DNA from: Polyporus tsugae | Taxonomy: Eukaryota; Basidiomycota; Agaricomycetes; Polyporales; Polyporaceae | Assembly: GCA_024305745.1 (NCBI GenBank) | Contig: JAHRBS010000012.1 | Span: 67,001 to 131,000, forward strand | Direction: 5' to 3' | DNA: 64,000 nucleotides | In this document: one piece after another, positions 44,411 to 56,583 of the stretch | Layout of the letters: the number at the start of each line of letters is the position of its first letter | Position numbering within the stretch: the stretch's first letter is position 1 | Program-made: the position numbers and the translations under genes | Notes under the pieces: model-generated | Told to the model about the DNA's origin: nothing | Database searches by the model: none | Seen by the model: only the letters and a program-made list of their open reading frames with translations

Positions 44411-46526
44411 ATGGTCAACTTTCCAGCGTGGTACACGTACGTCCCATCCTCTTCCCTCCTTCTTCACCAATGAATGAACGCGTCTTTCCCTACAGCACGC
44501 CGATGGCGCAGGTCGTGCTTGTCGGCATCACCTGGTGAGTCCCCTTCCCCACTTCCAATTCCACTTGTACTCACCCTGCGTTCGCGTCCAGTTTCGCCAC
44601 AGTGGGCATGTTCAGCGCCGTCTCTAACCTGGGTGCTGGAGGTCTCAGCGACGTCGCCCTTTCCGACACCGCCAACGGTGTCCTCTACGCCTGTTTCGCC
44701 CTAACCGGTCTCGTCTCTGGCGGTATCACCAACTGTAAGTCCCATTCACACATTCTGTCCGATCGCCAGCCCCTCTTCCTTACACGCTCCGCCGTTCGAC
44801 AGTGCTCGGTCCCCGGCTCACCCTCTTCTTTGGTACTCTCGGCTACGCGCTTTACGTCGGTTCCCTTTGGTGGTACGTCTCCTTCTCGCTCAGATAGTCT
44901 CCTCTCCTTCCATTTTCTCCCTGCGCCTACTCGACAGCGTGGAATACGCTGTAATGTGACGTCCTTCCCCCGCTCTGAGACGCTTTCTGTCTCATTCTCC
45001 ATCCCGCATCCATTTCCACTATCATCATCGACCTACGCGCTAGATATGATTGCCGTTTATCACACCCAGACCCTCTTCATTTTCCCATGTTCACCACTGT
45101 GCGGTACATGTGTTGATGGCCCTTTTCTGTTCTCCTCTCTCCAGTTACCAGACCCAAGGCACCGGATGGTTCATCATTCTCGCCGGTGCGCTCCTCGGAG
45201 TCTCCGCCGCCCTCCTCTGGTCTGCCCAGGGCTGCATCATGATGTCCTACCCCCTCGAGAAGGACAAGGGCAAGGCCTTCGCCGTCTTCTGGGCCATCTT
45301 CCAGTTCGGCTCTTTCATCGGCTCCCTCATTGCCCTCGCCATCAACATCCGCTCAGGTGGTCTCTCTGCCGTCTCCACCTCGACGTACATCGTGAGTCCT
45401 TCGTGCTCCGCCTCCTCGCGCCGAGTTCTCCCCACGACAGAAGGCGCGACCGCGTTTGCAGCGAGCTAACAAAACATACCATCCTCGCAGGCGTTCTTGA
45501 TCATCATCTTCATCGGTGTCGCCTCCTCGTTCTTGATCCTGCCCCCCAACCAGGTCATCCGTTCCGACGGCACCATCGTCAAGCTCGAGACCGCCTCCAA
45601 GCCCCATGAGGAAGTCATCGGTCTCCTCCGCCTCTTCAAGGACTGGCGCATGCTCGGTGAGTAATCTGTCTCCGGCTCTGCCTCGCTCCCATCCCGCATT
45701 ATCGCGGGCACATGCTCACGAGACCCCCCTCCCACAGCGCTCGCGCCCATGTTCTTCGCATCCAACTACTTCTACGCTTACCAGGGTGCCGTCAACGCCG
45801 CGGTCTTTGACGGCCCCACCCGTGCACTCAATGCCACCCTCGAAGGCGCTGGCGCCATCGTGGGTGCGCTGATGATCGGCTACCTCGTGCTCGACCTCAA
45901 GGGGTTCCACCGCCGCACGCGCGGCTACTTCGGCCTCATCGTCGTCGCGGTTCTGTCGATCGTCGTCTGGGCCGTCGCCCTCTCGTGGCAGGTCACGTTC
46001 GACCGCTGGGACGTCAGCGCGCTCAACCCGGACCGCATCCCCTTCATCAACTACCACGCGTCGAACTACAAGGGCAAGGCCGCGCTCTACTTCTTCTGTG
46101 CGTGCCCCCGTTCTCTCTCTTTCTCCGCCTCTTCTCTCTCCGAGATACTGACTGGGTGCACGCGCGCATACAGACTACTTCGCCGACGCGTGCTACCAAG
46201 CGCTCGCGTACTGGATCATGTCCGCGCTCACGAACGACCCCTTCACCCTCGCCCGTTACGCCGGTCTCTACAAGGCGATCCAGTCCGCCGGTGCGGCGGG
46301 CTCGTTCGGCATGGACGCCGTCGCGACGCCGTTCCTGAACGAGCATCTCGCGTCGTGGATCATGATCCTCATCTCGCTCCCGCTCGCGTTCATCGTCGTG
46401 CGCACGGTCAAGGAGACCAACTACGAGGACGAGAAGACGGTGTACGTCGACGACGTCAAGAACGACGCCGTCGAGGCTGCGCAACAGGGCAGCATTGAGA
46501 AGCAGAGCGTCGAGGCGACCAACTAA
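44411..46526 (+). CDS. UNC93-like major facilitator membrane protein (DUF895 type)
   Basis: Multi-pass membrane protein of the UNC93/MFS-like fungal family. Eight exons (44411-44436, 44496-44534, 44592-44734, 44803-44872, 45145-45391, 45491-45656, 45738-46097, 46174-46526) give 467 residues. Family blocks: VGMFSAVSNLGAGG, DTANGVLYACFALTG, GPRLTLFFGTLGYALYVGSL, YQTQGTGWFIILAGALLG, ALLWSAQGCIMMSYP, EKDKGKAFAVFWAIFQFGSF, APMFFASNYFYAYQGAVNAA and ADACYQALAYWIMSALTNDP. Eleven to twelve hydrophobic helices are visible and the C-terminal tail is charged (YVDDVKNDAVEAAQQGSIEK). Intron 4 is long (272 nt), but its removal rejoins LWC-YQTQG as in homologs. Substrate unknown. Confidence 0.9.
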
Positions 46527-47606
46527 AGCGTGTCTCATGTCCCTTCCATGCGCGCGTTGTGTCTATGTGTGTCTGCTTGTTGTTGTTGCTCGTTCCTGGT
46601 ATCAATTCTGGCATGCTGATGTTTTGGGTTTCGGACGTGGACACCACCTAACGACGACGATGACAACGACAATGACGACGACAGCGACGCACATCCTTCT
46701 CCCCTCGTCAGCGTGCGCGAGCGAGCGCGCAAACTCCGATCTTTCGCCTTCATTCTCTTCGCACTATCTTATTACTATGGGGCGCACGGCGATGGTTGTG
46801 TACCGCGGACACACAGGCCGGCCTTGCAATTGGTGGAACACACGTTGTACGATACGATACGATCTCCCTCTTATTCTCTCTCCTCAAGTTATTTTATTTT
46901 CGTCGTCTCACTCCGCCGTCTGGGCGTGCTCGTCTGTTCTGTCTGTCTGTCTGTCTGTCGTGGACTGCCGGCTCCTTGGCGCCGTCCTTGCTGCACATCG
47001 GCTCGCCGCTTAAGTTCAGGTGTCAGCTTGCGAAGCGGACTTGAGGTTCAGCAAAATCAATGCATCGGAGGTTCTCACCTGGCACCGTCTGTGCGATAAC
47101 GTGAGATCTGTTTGCTTATTTACTCTGTGACGGCGCTGCGAGCAGACCCTGGCCAGCCGTTGTGACCGAAACACTTGGCCGTCCGGTTAACCATCAAGAT
47201 CATAAGTATCAGACCGCGAATCCTGATCGCCTTTTCGCTGCAGCGGCGATCAAATATTCATTGACATCACGATTCACACAGCAGCTTCCTTGAACGAGTG
47301 GAACCATTGTGGAACATCGCATCCTGCTGCTTTGCATGTTCGGTGAATACTACACCAAGTATGTACAGTAAGTAATCGCGACTTTAAATTATCAAGGGCG
47401 CACGGATCGAAGCCAGTCTAAGATCTATCGAAGTACTCACTTTCTGCAGTGGTCACTGCAGTCTGCTATCAATCTAAACTCTCCCATGGCGATGTTGGCA
47501 ATGACTCCTTCATCCCGTCGGCTCCGAGGCAACCCACATCCATCCATTGTCGACTTCGTCCTGACTCTTCCTGACTCTCGAGAGACCACCACACTCACGT
47601 CCAGCG
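46527..47606. other. Intergenic with simple repeats
   Basis: About 1.1 kb. It contains a GAC/GAT-rich triplet tract (about 46650-46690), a short GATAC repeat (about 46851-46862) and a TGTC repeat (about 46937-46959). No gene recognised. Confidence 0.55.
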
Positions 47607-49719
47607 ATGCCACCCCAACCCCGTCCCTCCCAACCCCGCTCCAGCGTACCCAGCGCCGCAAGCAAGCCTGCGAGCAGCCGCAAGCCAGGCGGGGCCCGGG
47701 GCCGGCAGCACCCCCTCGCACAGCTCGACACGAACCCCACCTCACACCCCCGCACAGACCCGTTCGGCGCGCTCAACGCGCTCCGCACCCTCCTCTCGCT
47801 CCTCCCCGCCCGCCTGGGCCCCTGCCACCTCAAGCTCGCGCCCGCCGAGCACACGCTCGCGCTGCACCTCCTCGCCGTCGTCGAGCCCTTCGTCGGGCTC
47901 GCCCCCTGCGAGTCGCGCCGCGTGCTCGTGCGCCAGCCGACCGAGGCTTGCTCGACGCGATCGCGTTCCACGTCGACGGCCCGCGCGACCTCCTCGCGCT
48001 CGCGCTCACCTGCCGCAGGCTGCACGCCGTCGTCGTCCCGCGGCACGCCGAGCACCGCCTCGTGCGCGCCAAGGCGAGCCAGCTCGCCGTGTGGCACCAC
48101 CTCGCGGTGCACCGCGCGCTCGCGCGGAACGTGCGGCGGCTCGAGGTCCTGGACGAGCGCGCGCCCGCGGGCGAGGTCGTCGTCCCCCCCCGGGATTGGG
48201 GCGACGGACACGGATCTGGAGAGCACGGACGACGGGCTGGGGATGCACGCGAAGCAGGAGCGGTTCTTGGTGAGTGCGCTGAAGCAGATGAGCGCGCTGC
48301 AGGCGTTCAGGTGGAGCTGCAGCCATTCGCTCGTCGCGTTTGAGCGGGTGTGGCCCGTGCTGGTGCGCTGTGCGCCGGGGTTGAGGGAGGTCGAGGTGAA
48401 CGACAATTTGGTGTTCCAGGCCGTGGAGGTCGAGGAGGAAACAGTTGGGTCCGGGGTGCGTGCGGGTGGGTCGAGGAAGCAGCGGCAGGTTGTGGTATGT
48501 GCTCGTACTCGCTGTGTGCGTGCGATCTACCATCCGATGGAAGCTCATGCGTGACCAGCTCCATGACCTCACCAAGGTCGGTCTGCATGGTACGAAGAGC
48601 ACGTTCGGCTTGTCGAAGAACCCCGACCTGTCGCGCATCTCGGCGATGTTGCACAACTGTCCGAACATCCAGGTACTTGCTGCCCCTTCTTTGAAACCTC
48701 GTGAGAGCAGCACGCGCATTAAACGAGCTCACCGCAGACCCTGGACATCAGCTACGCCCCGCGCCACGCGCCCGGGTTCTTCAGCCCCGCCGCGGACGAC
48801 TTCCTCCTCTGCGGCCGCTGGGCCGCCCTCCGCTCCCTCACGCTCACCAACCTCTGGTGCACCCCGCACGCCCGCCTCGACGCCGCCGCCGCCTTCCTCC
48901 TCTCGCACGCCACGCTCGAGGTCCTCCACCTCGACGTCGCGTTCGGCACCACCGGGACCGGCGCAGGCGCGCTCGCGACGTTCAAGTTCCCCCCGAACTG
49001 CCTCCCGCGCCTGCACGAGCTCAAGGCGTGCCGCGAGCTCGCGAGCGCGCTCCTCGCGTGCCCCGGCGGCCGCCCGCTCGAGACGCTTAAAGGTGTGCGG
49101 CTGAGCGGGTCCGCGGCGCGCGACCGCGCGTTCTTGGAGAACTTGAGGGCGGGTGGGGACACCGTGAGGAGGCTGGAGCTCGCGGGGTGGAACGAGATGG
49201 AGGACGTGCGAAAGCTGGCGGAGTGCGTCCCGAAGCTCGTCTGGCTCGACCTCGGCAAGCGGGGTGGGGCTGGGTCTGTGGGGAACACGAACGCGGCGGG
49301 GGCGGGGTCGGGGGGGAGCGGCGGCAAGCAGCCGGCGAACGTCGCCACAAACTTCGTAAGTACCTAGTTCGGTCCACGGGCCCGATGTCCGCTGCCCACG
49401 GAAAGGTGTGTTGACGACGAGCGGACAGGTCGAGTGGGCGAACGTCCTGGCGCAGATGCTCGAGCTGACGACGTTCCATGGGCTCCGATTCTTCTACGAG
49501 GTCGCGAGCACCGCGATTCCTGCGGACGGCGCCGCGCCGCTCTCGCTGTCGGATCGGAGTCGGGTGCGCAAGAACGAGGAGGTCGCGTCGGTGCTCGCGT
49601 GGAAGTGCCCGAAGCTGCGCCGTCTGGACCACTGGGACGAGGGCTCCGGCAGGGTGATCGTGCTCGTCCGCGATGCGGAGCGGGTGAGGTACGAAGTCAG
49701 AAGGACTTTGAAGGTGTAA
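47607..49719 (+). pseudogene. F-box-type gene with two compensating frameshifts
   Basis: An F-box-like motif is visible (ALLDAIAFHVDGPRDLLALA, then LTCRRLHAVVV), but it lies in a different frame from the sequence before and after. The frame slips at about 47940-47950 (after RQPTEA) and back at a C8 run (about 48187-48194, before GIGATDTDL). Downstream the gene is clean: introns 48495-48558, 48673-48737 and 49356-49428, with leucine-rich segments LRSLTLTNLWC, LEVLHLDVAF, RRLELAGW and LRRLDHWDE to a stop at 49717-49719. F-box proteins are usually SCF ubiquitin-ligase adaptors. The two slips could be sequence errors in very GC-rich DNA, unusual introns, or real decay. The start at 47607 is provisional. 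Confidence 0.55.
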
Positions 49720-50003
49720 GTGTATACGTGCTTCGACCGTACCCGGTAGCGAGGATAACGCTGGAGACTGAGACGATGGTCAGTTTCGAAGGCCATGAAG
49801 GGACATACTGAGGCCATGACGGGACATACCCTGTGCTGACCATGATAGACACGGATATACCTATGCATTACCTATTGTATTCCTACATCTCTGGCTACGC
49901 AGACTATAGTTAAAGCCACGACCGTTTTAGGATTGTCGCACTTGACGATGGGACAATATGTACATACTGTCCAAAATGGAATTTGGAGCCGGTCACAATA
50001 GCT
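49720..50003. other. Intergenic between convergent genes
   Basis: 284 nt. It contains a short imperfect tandem repeat GGCCATGA(A/C)GGGACATAC (about 49791-49830). No gene. Confidence 0.5.
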
Positions 50004-51885
50004 TTACGTATGCCTAACGTACGGAATACCAAACGGCAAATCGACCCAAACACGACCAGAGTCAAGCAACGTCGTCGTGCGTCGCCTCGCCCCGAGGGGA
50101 CCTTCCTCGAGCTCCGTGCCCGGCTCAGCATCATCATCGATCACTTCGCCAAGAGCTTCTGCATCCTGGTGCTTCAGCGCGTCCTAATGTCCCCCAACGC
50201 ATCAGCGAGCGCCCCGCAAGCATCCATCCAAAATACGCACCAAGACCTCCCCCGGGTACGCGAGCAGCGCCCCGATCTCCAGCCATCCCGCGACGACGGT
50301 GGGGTGCCGCCTGGCACGGAACTGGACCTCCCGCAACGTCTTCGCCATCTGCTCCCCGCGTGCGCCCGGACTGACGAAGACGAAGCTCCACCTGATCGCC
50401 GCGCTCGTGTTGGGCATCGACCGCCGCAAGAGCTCGATCACCCCCCTCACGGCCGACGACACCACCTCGCGCCGGAAGTTCACCGTCGTCTGGAGGATGG
50501 TCACCCGCGTCTGGTCCTCGCTGATGACGAACGCGTTGGTCCACGGGAAGCCGCTGCCGCTGCGGAGCAGATAGACGTGGTTGTCCCGGGGCACGACGGA
50601 CACCGTGTCCGCGGTGACCTCGTCGCCGGCGAGCACGAGACCAGGGCCGAGCGTGAAGGCGGTCCCGTCGGCGAGATGGCAGGTGGTCCTGGGGCCCCGG
50701 GATGCGCATAGGACGTCGAGGATCGTCGGCTCGTACACAAAAGACATGACCTCAGGCTGACGAACTTTTGAGATCTTGGTGATCAGAGCGACCTGCTCGT
50801 CTGTCGTGCGCCGACGGAAGTGCGTCGAGAGAAGACGGTCGAGGAAGAGCGTGGAGATGGCGTGGTGGAACAGCGTGCCATGGGCCATAGGGTTGGAGAC
50901 ATCGTAAGGCTTAGAAACGACGAAGAAGCGGTTGAAGTCGAGCTCCTGTCGAGGGGAGGTTACCGTCTCTGTCTTCAACGCGGCGACGAAGTCGTCCACA
51001 TTGTCAAAGATATCGTCGGGCCTAAGAAAGGTCTGGAAGTCGTGCGCGGGACCTTGGGCTGTTTTGCGGTTGCCGTCCTCGCAAAAACACTGTCTAATCG
51101 ACGGACCCAGGAGAGCGAATGCTTCCAGCGGGGAGTAGTACACGTCGTTGTCCTTCCATGGATGTGGCCCCTCTTGTTCGTAAAACTGCCTAGCTGGAGA
51201 TCAATACTAGCCAATGAGCATCCGTTGTAGGTACTCACTGAAGTTTGCGGACTTCGTCTCTGGCCCAACAGGACAGAACCCAGTACTTAACGGCATTTCG
51301 CTCTTTCGCCCAACCACGCCATCGACCGGGCTTCGGCGAGGTCGCCTGGATGGTGTAGCATCGCTGAGATCGGTGGACGAAGATTTGAGGGGGAGACTCC
51401 AGAGACGCGTTGGAGTCCACTAGTGCTAGAAAAAACTTGCCAGGCCCCACGTCGTGTTCAACTAGATGCGCGGTCGAATACACCCTGCACCCCGTCCGAT
51501 CGCAGAAGTAGTACTCGCCAGGGCGGTTACAGAAAGCGACGGGGATATGTTCCTTCAAGGCCCTCGCAAACGCGTACCGGAGGAACCGAGATTTGCCTGC
51601 CAAGTCTGTTGTCAGGGGTAGCCTGGCCGACATTGCTCGAAACGCACCGGTGCCGGGCTGACCAGTGACCACGAGCCCTTCACGGTGCTTCCCGTCGTGT
51701 GCGTCCTTGACGAAGTCCCAGAGCTGCACGTATTCGTCCCGCACCACGATAACTTGTTGTCCAAAGCAACTCGGCGGTGGGCACGTGAGAACGGTGAGGC
51801 CATGTCGTTCTGCCGTAAAGCCTTCAGAGCGAGACCAAAGGCGATCATATGCATCCGTTATCCAGCCAGGTATCTGTTCATTCAT
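50004..51885 (-). CDS. Crinkler-type P-loop NTPase protein, copy A
   Basis: Exons 51885-51648, 51596-51239, 51189-50241 and 50183-50004 give 574 residues. The Walker A motif GQPGTGKS (75-82) is split by intron 1 after the ACC-G. Downstream are the family blocks VPVAFC-like strand, YYFCDRTGC, FFLALVDSN, QRCYTIQATSP, WAKERNAVKYWVLSCW and DEVRKLQ. This layout (receptor-like N terminus, NTPase with Trp-Glu-Trp-type linker, variable C-terminal domain) is that of basidiomycete Crinkler (CRN/RHS-like) proteins, often found as NTPase-nuclease effectors. The C-terminal domain has FVFVSPGARGEQMAK and VVAGWLEIGALL, which could be a nuclease-like core (inference). The last exon begins DALKHQDAEALGE, with an acidic IDDDAEP motif shared with copy C. 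No secretion signal seen. Confidence 0.72.
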
Positions 51886-52268
51886 CGTTATGCGCGATTG
51901 GTAGGACGTGCTGTCAGTGTAGCAGAGGAGGTCACAGACGGTGGTGAAAAGGTGAAAAAGGGGGAAGGGGGTTGGAGCCGTTGGTTCATATGACGTCCTA
52001 ACCTGAATATCCGCATACCCGCATACTGCCAGGATACGAGAGAGAGCGCCGAAGTGAACAATATCATCCGTTATTGGGTCCATGAGTGCTGAACCTCTGG
52101 AACCGAGAGTACAATCACACACAAGCTATTGGTGCACGACAATATCATACAACGTGTGTCCCGGAGCCGTCAACATGCAGAATATCAATCACCAGCGACC
52201 ACTAATACCCAAACAACGCCACAGCCATTGGACGAACTTCAGCCGGCATGAGGGAGGAATCCGTGTGT
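51886..52268. other. Intergenic between Crinkler-type copies A and B
   Basis: 383 nt holding the promoter of copy A and the 3' end of copy B. The copy A frame is open upstream to 52122, but the in-frame extension does not resemble the N terminus of copy B. No gene. Confidence 0.45.
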
Positions 52269-54389
52269 TCACGAAGTCGTCCTCGCGCGCTTTGCCGGTG
52301 GCTCTTCGTCTGTGTCGTCTTCATCAACTTCAAGTTTATCAGCGTCGAAGCGTATAAGCGTGTCCTAATGCCCGCCATTAATGTATCAGCACCTACGCAT
52401 ACAGTCGCCGAAACACATACCAAGACCTCCTGCGGGCACGACAGGAGCTCTCCTGTCTCTATCCACCCAGCCTCGACGACAATGGAGGGAGGACCCCGAA
52501 TCTTGATCTTCTGCAACTTCTTCGCCATCTTCTCCCCGCTTGGTCCTGGAGTAACGAAGATAAACTTGAACGAGGTGTTCGTGCTTGCGCCTATTAGCTT
52601 GATGATGGCAGCCACACCCTTCGCCACCACCTTGTGGGTGGACGCCACCGTCATTTGAAGGAGTAGGACCTGCGTCTGATCCTCGTTAATGAGGATGATG
52701 AGTCCATCCAACGACGGGAAGCCAGCGCGAGGTACGTGGATGTCGTTGTTACGAGGCTCGATAGAAATGTCAGGGTCGAGCTGATGACCGACGAGCTGGA
52801 GATGAGGTCCGAGCATGATCGTCGAGCCGCCGACGAGGTGACAAGGGATAGGTTCCTCAGAGGACGTCAGGAACTGGAGCACCAAAGGTTCAAAAACAAG
52901 ACCCATTAGTTGGGGATATGGGGCGAACTTCGAGAGTAAGGATACTTGTTCCTCCACGGTGCGCTGACGGAAGTAATGCCAGAGGAGGCGGGAGATGAAG
53001 GGGGTGGGGATGGCGTGGTGGAATTTTGGCACGCGGGCCATAGGGTTGGAGACATCATCGGGTTTGGAAGCGAAGAAAAGGCGATGGAAGTTCAGGCCTT
53101 GGCGAGGGGAGGTCACGTCTCCTGTCTTCAACGCGGCGATGAAGTCGTCCACATTGTTCAAGATGTCGTCAGGCTGAAGATATTTGCAGAAGTCCTGTTC
53201 GGGACCTTTGGCCGTTCTGGGGAAGCTGCCCAGACTGAAACACGCCCTAGCCGACGGACCCAGATTATCGAAAAGGTCCAGAGGAGAGTAGTAGTACCCG
53301 TCGTTGTCCTTCCATGGATGTGGCCCCTCTTGCTCGTAAAACTGCCTGGCTGGAGATCAATACTAGCCAATGAGCATCCGTTGTAGGTACTCACTGAAGT
53401 TTGCAGACTTCGTCTCTGGCCCAGCAGGACAGAACCCAGTACTTAACGGCATTTCGCTCTTTCGCCCAACCACGCCATCGACCGGGCTGCGGCGAGGTCG
53501 CCTGGATGGTGTAGCATCGCTGAGATCGGTGGACGAAGATGTGAGGGGGAGACTCCAGAGACTCGTTGGAGTCCACTAGTGCTAGAAAAAACTTGCCAGG
53601 CTCCACGTCGTGTGGAACTAGATGCGTGGTCGAATACAACCCGCACCCTGTCCTATCGCAGAAGTAGTACTCGCTAGGTGAGTCGCAGTACGCGACAGGG
53701 ATATGTTCCTTCAAGGCCCTCGTAAACGCGTATTGGAGGAAACAAGTTTTGCCTGCCACGTATGTTGTCAACGGTAGCCTGGCCGACATTGCCTGACAGT
53801 GAAACGTACCTGTGCCAGGCTGACCAGTGACCACGAGCCCTTCACGGTGCTTCCCATCGTGTGCGTCCTTGATGAAGTCCCACAGCTGCAGATATTCTTC
53901 GCGGACCATAGTGACCCAGTCTGAGATATCCGGTTGACAGCCAGTAAGGATGGAGATGCCGTGCCGTTCCGCCGTAAAGTCCTCTGAGCCCAACCAAAGA
54001 CGAGTGTACGCGTCTCGGACCCAGTAGGGTACCTTTTCGTCCAGAACGGGTTGGTTAGATCCGTCGCCAGTATGTCCGCTGTTGGCTGCAGTGCCGCATG
54101 GACCGGGATTCGAGGATGACGAGGACCCAGATGAGCCTGAGCGAGGAGCACCCAAGAGAAGGAGATCCACGACGCTACGGCGTACTGGCAAGGGTATGAC
54201 AGAGACGAGGGTGCCAGTGGCACGACTCCGAAGCAGTGCTTGCCAAGCGGATTCAAGTAGGCTACCCATGTATGAAGGGGAGCGAGAGGATAAACGAGCA
54301 GGGGAAGAAGGAGGAGGAGTGCGGAAGAGTCGCGTCTTCGTGTTGGGCTGGTTCAAGTTCAAGTTGGCCGTCCCAGAAGATTGCGTCAT
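52269..54389 (-). CDS. Crinkler-type P-loop NTPase protein, copy B (N-terminally extended)
   Basis: Exons 54389-53810, 53752-53395, 53345-52421 and 52364-52269 give 652 residues. Walker A GQPGTGKT (about 189-196) is interrupted by a 57-nt intron at the same codon position as in copy A. Relative to A it has an extra ~115-residue Ser/Pro-rich N terminus (including a hydrophobic/basic stretch near PVRRSVVDLLLLGAP) and a different C-terminal exon ending in EEPPAKRARTTS, which looks like a nuclear localisation signal. The NTPase part (coding 53300-53890) is nearly identical in DNA to copy A, including introns, while exon 3 is strongly diverged but collinear. Tandem with copy A. Biochemical activity unknown. 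Confidence 0.72.
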
Positions 54390-54667
54390 TGAATTAGGCG
54401 CCTGTCACTCCGCGCAATGTATGCGACATCCATACACATGGCCTGTTCAACGTTCAAGTGAACGGTAGTATTGATGGAATACATACCAGGGGTGTACTAT
54501 CATTCCTGGGCCGGATGCACAAGAAACAACCAAACGAATGATACTTCTGCCAAACGGGCAGCATGCACGCAATAAACAGCCAACGGGCCGGAGCCCAGCG
54601 AATCTACATCTACAATGCTAGAGATACAACAGTGACGAGCGGTCTACGAGACAGTGTACCAAAAACC
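54390..54667. other. Intergenic between Crinkler copy B and ATG14
   Basis: 278 nt, containing the copy B promoter and the ATG14 3' UTR. No gene. Confidence 0.5.
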
Positions 54668-56583
54668 CTACGAATCGACGAACTCCGCATCCGCATCCAA
54701 CAAGTCCCACCCCTCCTCGTCCTCCTCCACGATCCGCTCCGTCCGCACCTCCCTCCCGCCCCCGCCCCCGCTCGTCGTCCCCCGCGCCTTCGCCCGCGCA
54801 GGCGTCGCCGCCGTCGCCTGCAGCAGCTGGCTGAAGTCCAGCCCAAACCCCGCGGGCGTCGGCGGCGCGAGCGGGGGCCGCGTCGCGTGCGCCCGCCGCC
54901 CGAGCTCCGGCGAGCAGCACACCGCCCACAGGTTCCCGAGCACGTCCCCCGCGTGCGCGAGCGGCACGTCCACCGCCTGCGTGTGCGCGAGGTAGCACAC
55001 GTCGTACAGCAGCATCGCGAGCGCGGCCGTGAACGCCCCTCCTGGCGCGGACGCGTTCGACGGTGGGGGGTCGGCGTACGTCGAGTCCGCGAGCGTCGAC
55101 GAGGACAGCGACGATGCGCGATGGACGGCTGTTGGAGCGGTGGGAGATGACGGTGGGGACGTGGGGCGGGGCGTTGTGTGGGAGCGGTGGGAGAGCGGGC
55201 GGCCGGACGGATGAGGCTTCGACGGCGATGAGGAGGGAGAGGATGAGTGTGCAGCGGAGGTTGGAGGCGGCGCGGAGGAGACGTGGAGCGGCTGCTTCGT
55301 GGACCACCGCGCCCACCCGCCGGACTCGCCCCCGCGGACGGCGCCTATCCACGGGATGCCGACGCCCAGAAGACCGCTGCCCTTTGTTGGGCCCAAGGGA
55401 GCAGTCGTCGACCGGGACCACACGACCTCGAATGGGAGCTTGATGCCGAGGTAGAACGCGAGCAGCGTTACGAAGTGGACTGTGTGCGTCAGCACCGCGT
55501 TGATGTGGTCTGGAGGGTAGCCTGCGAGACTAGACGTGAGCCACGAAAATGCGGTAGTCGCAATGGATACTCACGACGGATGTCTCCTGGGACGGGCAAC
55601 ACCAGCCCTCCGATCGTCCACTCGCCCTTTGTCCCCGCTTTCCCGCCTATTGGCGGCCGCCCACCGACCTCGACTACGCTGAACACTTCGACGAGTTCCT
55701 GGACAAGCCCGGACCGTGCCCTAGCTATGGTGTCCGACAGCACGGCCATCTGCCCCTGCAGATCCTCCATCTGCCTCCCGACAGGGTCCACTCCTCGTGT
55801 CGGTATCGGGGTCCCGTATGGGGCGCTTCCGGCGGACACCGTCCGGCCATGCTGTCCAGAAAGGAGGGACGGGCGGGAGTAGCTCTGAGGTGGGGTCGTC
55901 GCGGGGGCGAGGGGAGAGCGAACCGTTTGGGGTGAGGACGACGTGAAGAAGTTGGCGCTGAGAGGGCGGGAAGAGGTGGATAGCGGGCGGGAGATCGGGG
56001 ATGCGGCCGGGGGTGTAGAGGACTGAGACGAGACTGAGGAGCTCGGCCGATGAGGTAACTGCCGACCATTCTGCGCCGAGGCTGATATTGGTGCATGTGG
56101 AGGTGAGACAGACGGAGATGGTGAGGGTGTAGATGCAGAGTGGAGGAAGGCAGTAGCAATGGCGAGAGTTCGTCTACGAGTTGTGAGGGTGTTCTGAATC
56201 TTCTGTACCCGGTCGCGCACTGTTCGTGTGGAAATAAGAACGCACAGATGAGCGAAGGATGTAATAGTGACGCACGATCTTGGTTGGTCGCCCTGAGTTG
56301 GTTGACTCCCTCCCAGATCTCCTGTACTCTCTCCTCTCTGCCTCGGACTTGAGCTCGGCGTAAACGTGCTGGATCTACGATGGTATTAAGGGAGTTCTGA
56401 GCGGAGGCTATATGCGCATCTCGGTCTGTGGCAGCGTGCTGCGTTTGTAATCGAAGGGAGAGCAGGCTGGAAGGGGTTAAATGGATACTGACACCAACGG
56501 ACGGACAAGTGGACGTACTGTTGCTTCAAGCAATTTTCGCAGTAGAACTGGCGTTGCCTAAGCTCACAGTTCTGGCACTCCAT
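54668..56583 (-). CDS. ATG14: Autophagy protein Atg14 (UVRAG/Barkor family)
   Basis: Subunit that directs the Vps34 PI3-kinase complex I to the autophagosome formation site. Exons 56583-56519, 56466-56276, 56219-55575 and 55521-54668 give 584 residues. The N terminus has the paired cysteines of Atg14, C3-x2-C6 and C15-x2-C18 (MECQNCELRQRQFYCENCL). A coiled coil follows (about 22-110, with RLRRAQVRGREERVQEIWE), then a Ser/Pro-rich linker and a second helical segment MEDLQGQMAVLSDTIARARS. The family block GDIRRYPPDHINAVLTHTVH then FVTLLAFYLGIKLPFEVVW is diagnostic. The C-terminal third carries long Ser/Pro and Gly/Ala tracts and an acidic end. UVRAG/Vps38 is the main alternative; the N-terminal Cys motif favours Atg14. 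It is divergently arranged with Crinkler copy C (349 nt apart). Confidence 0.88.
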
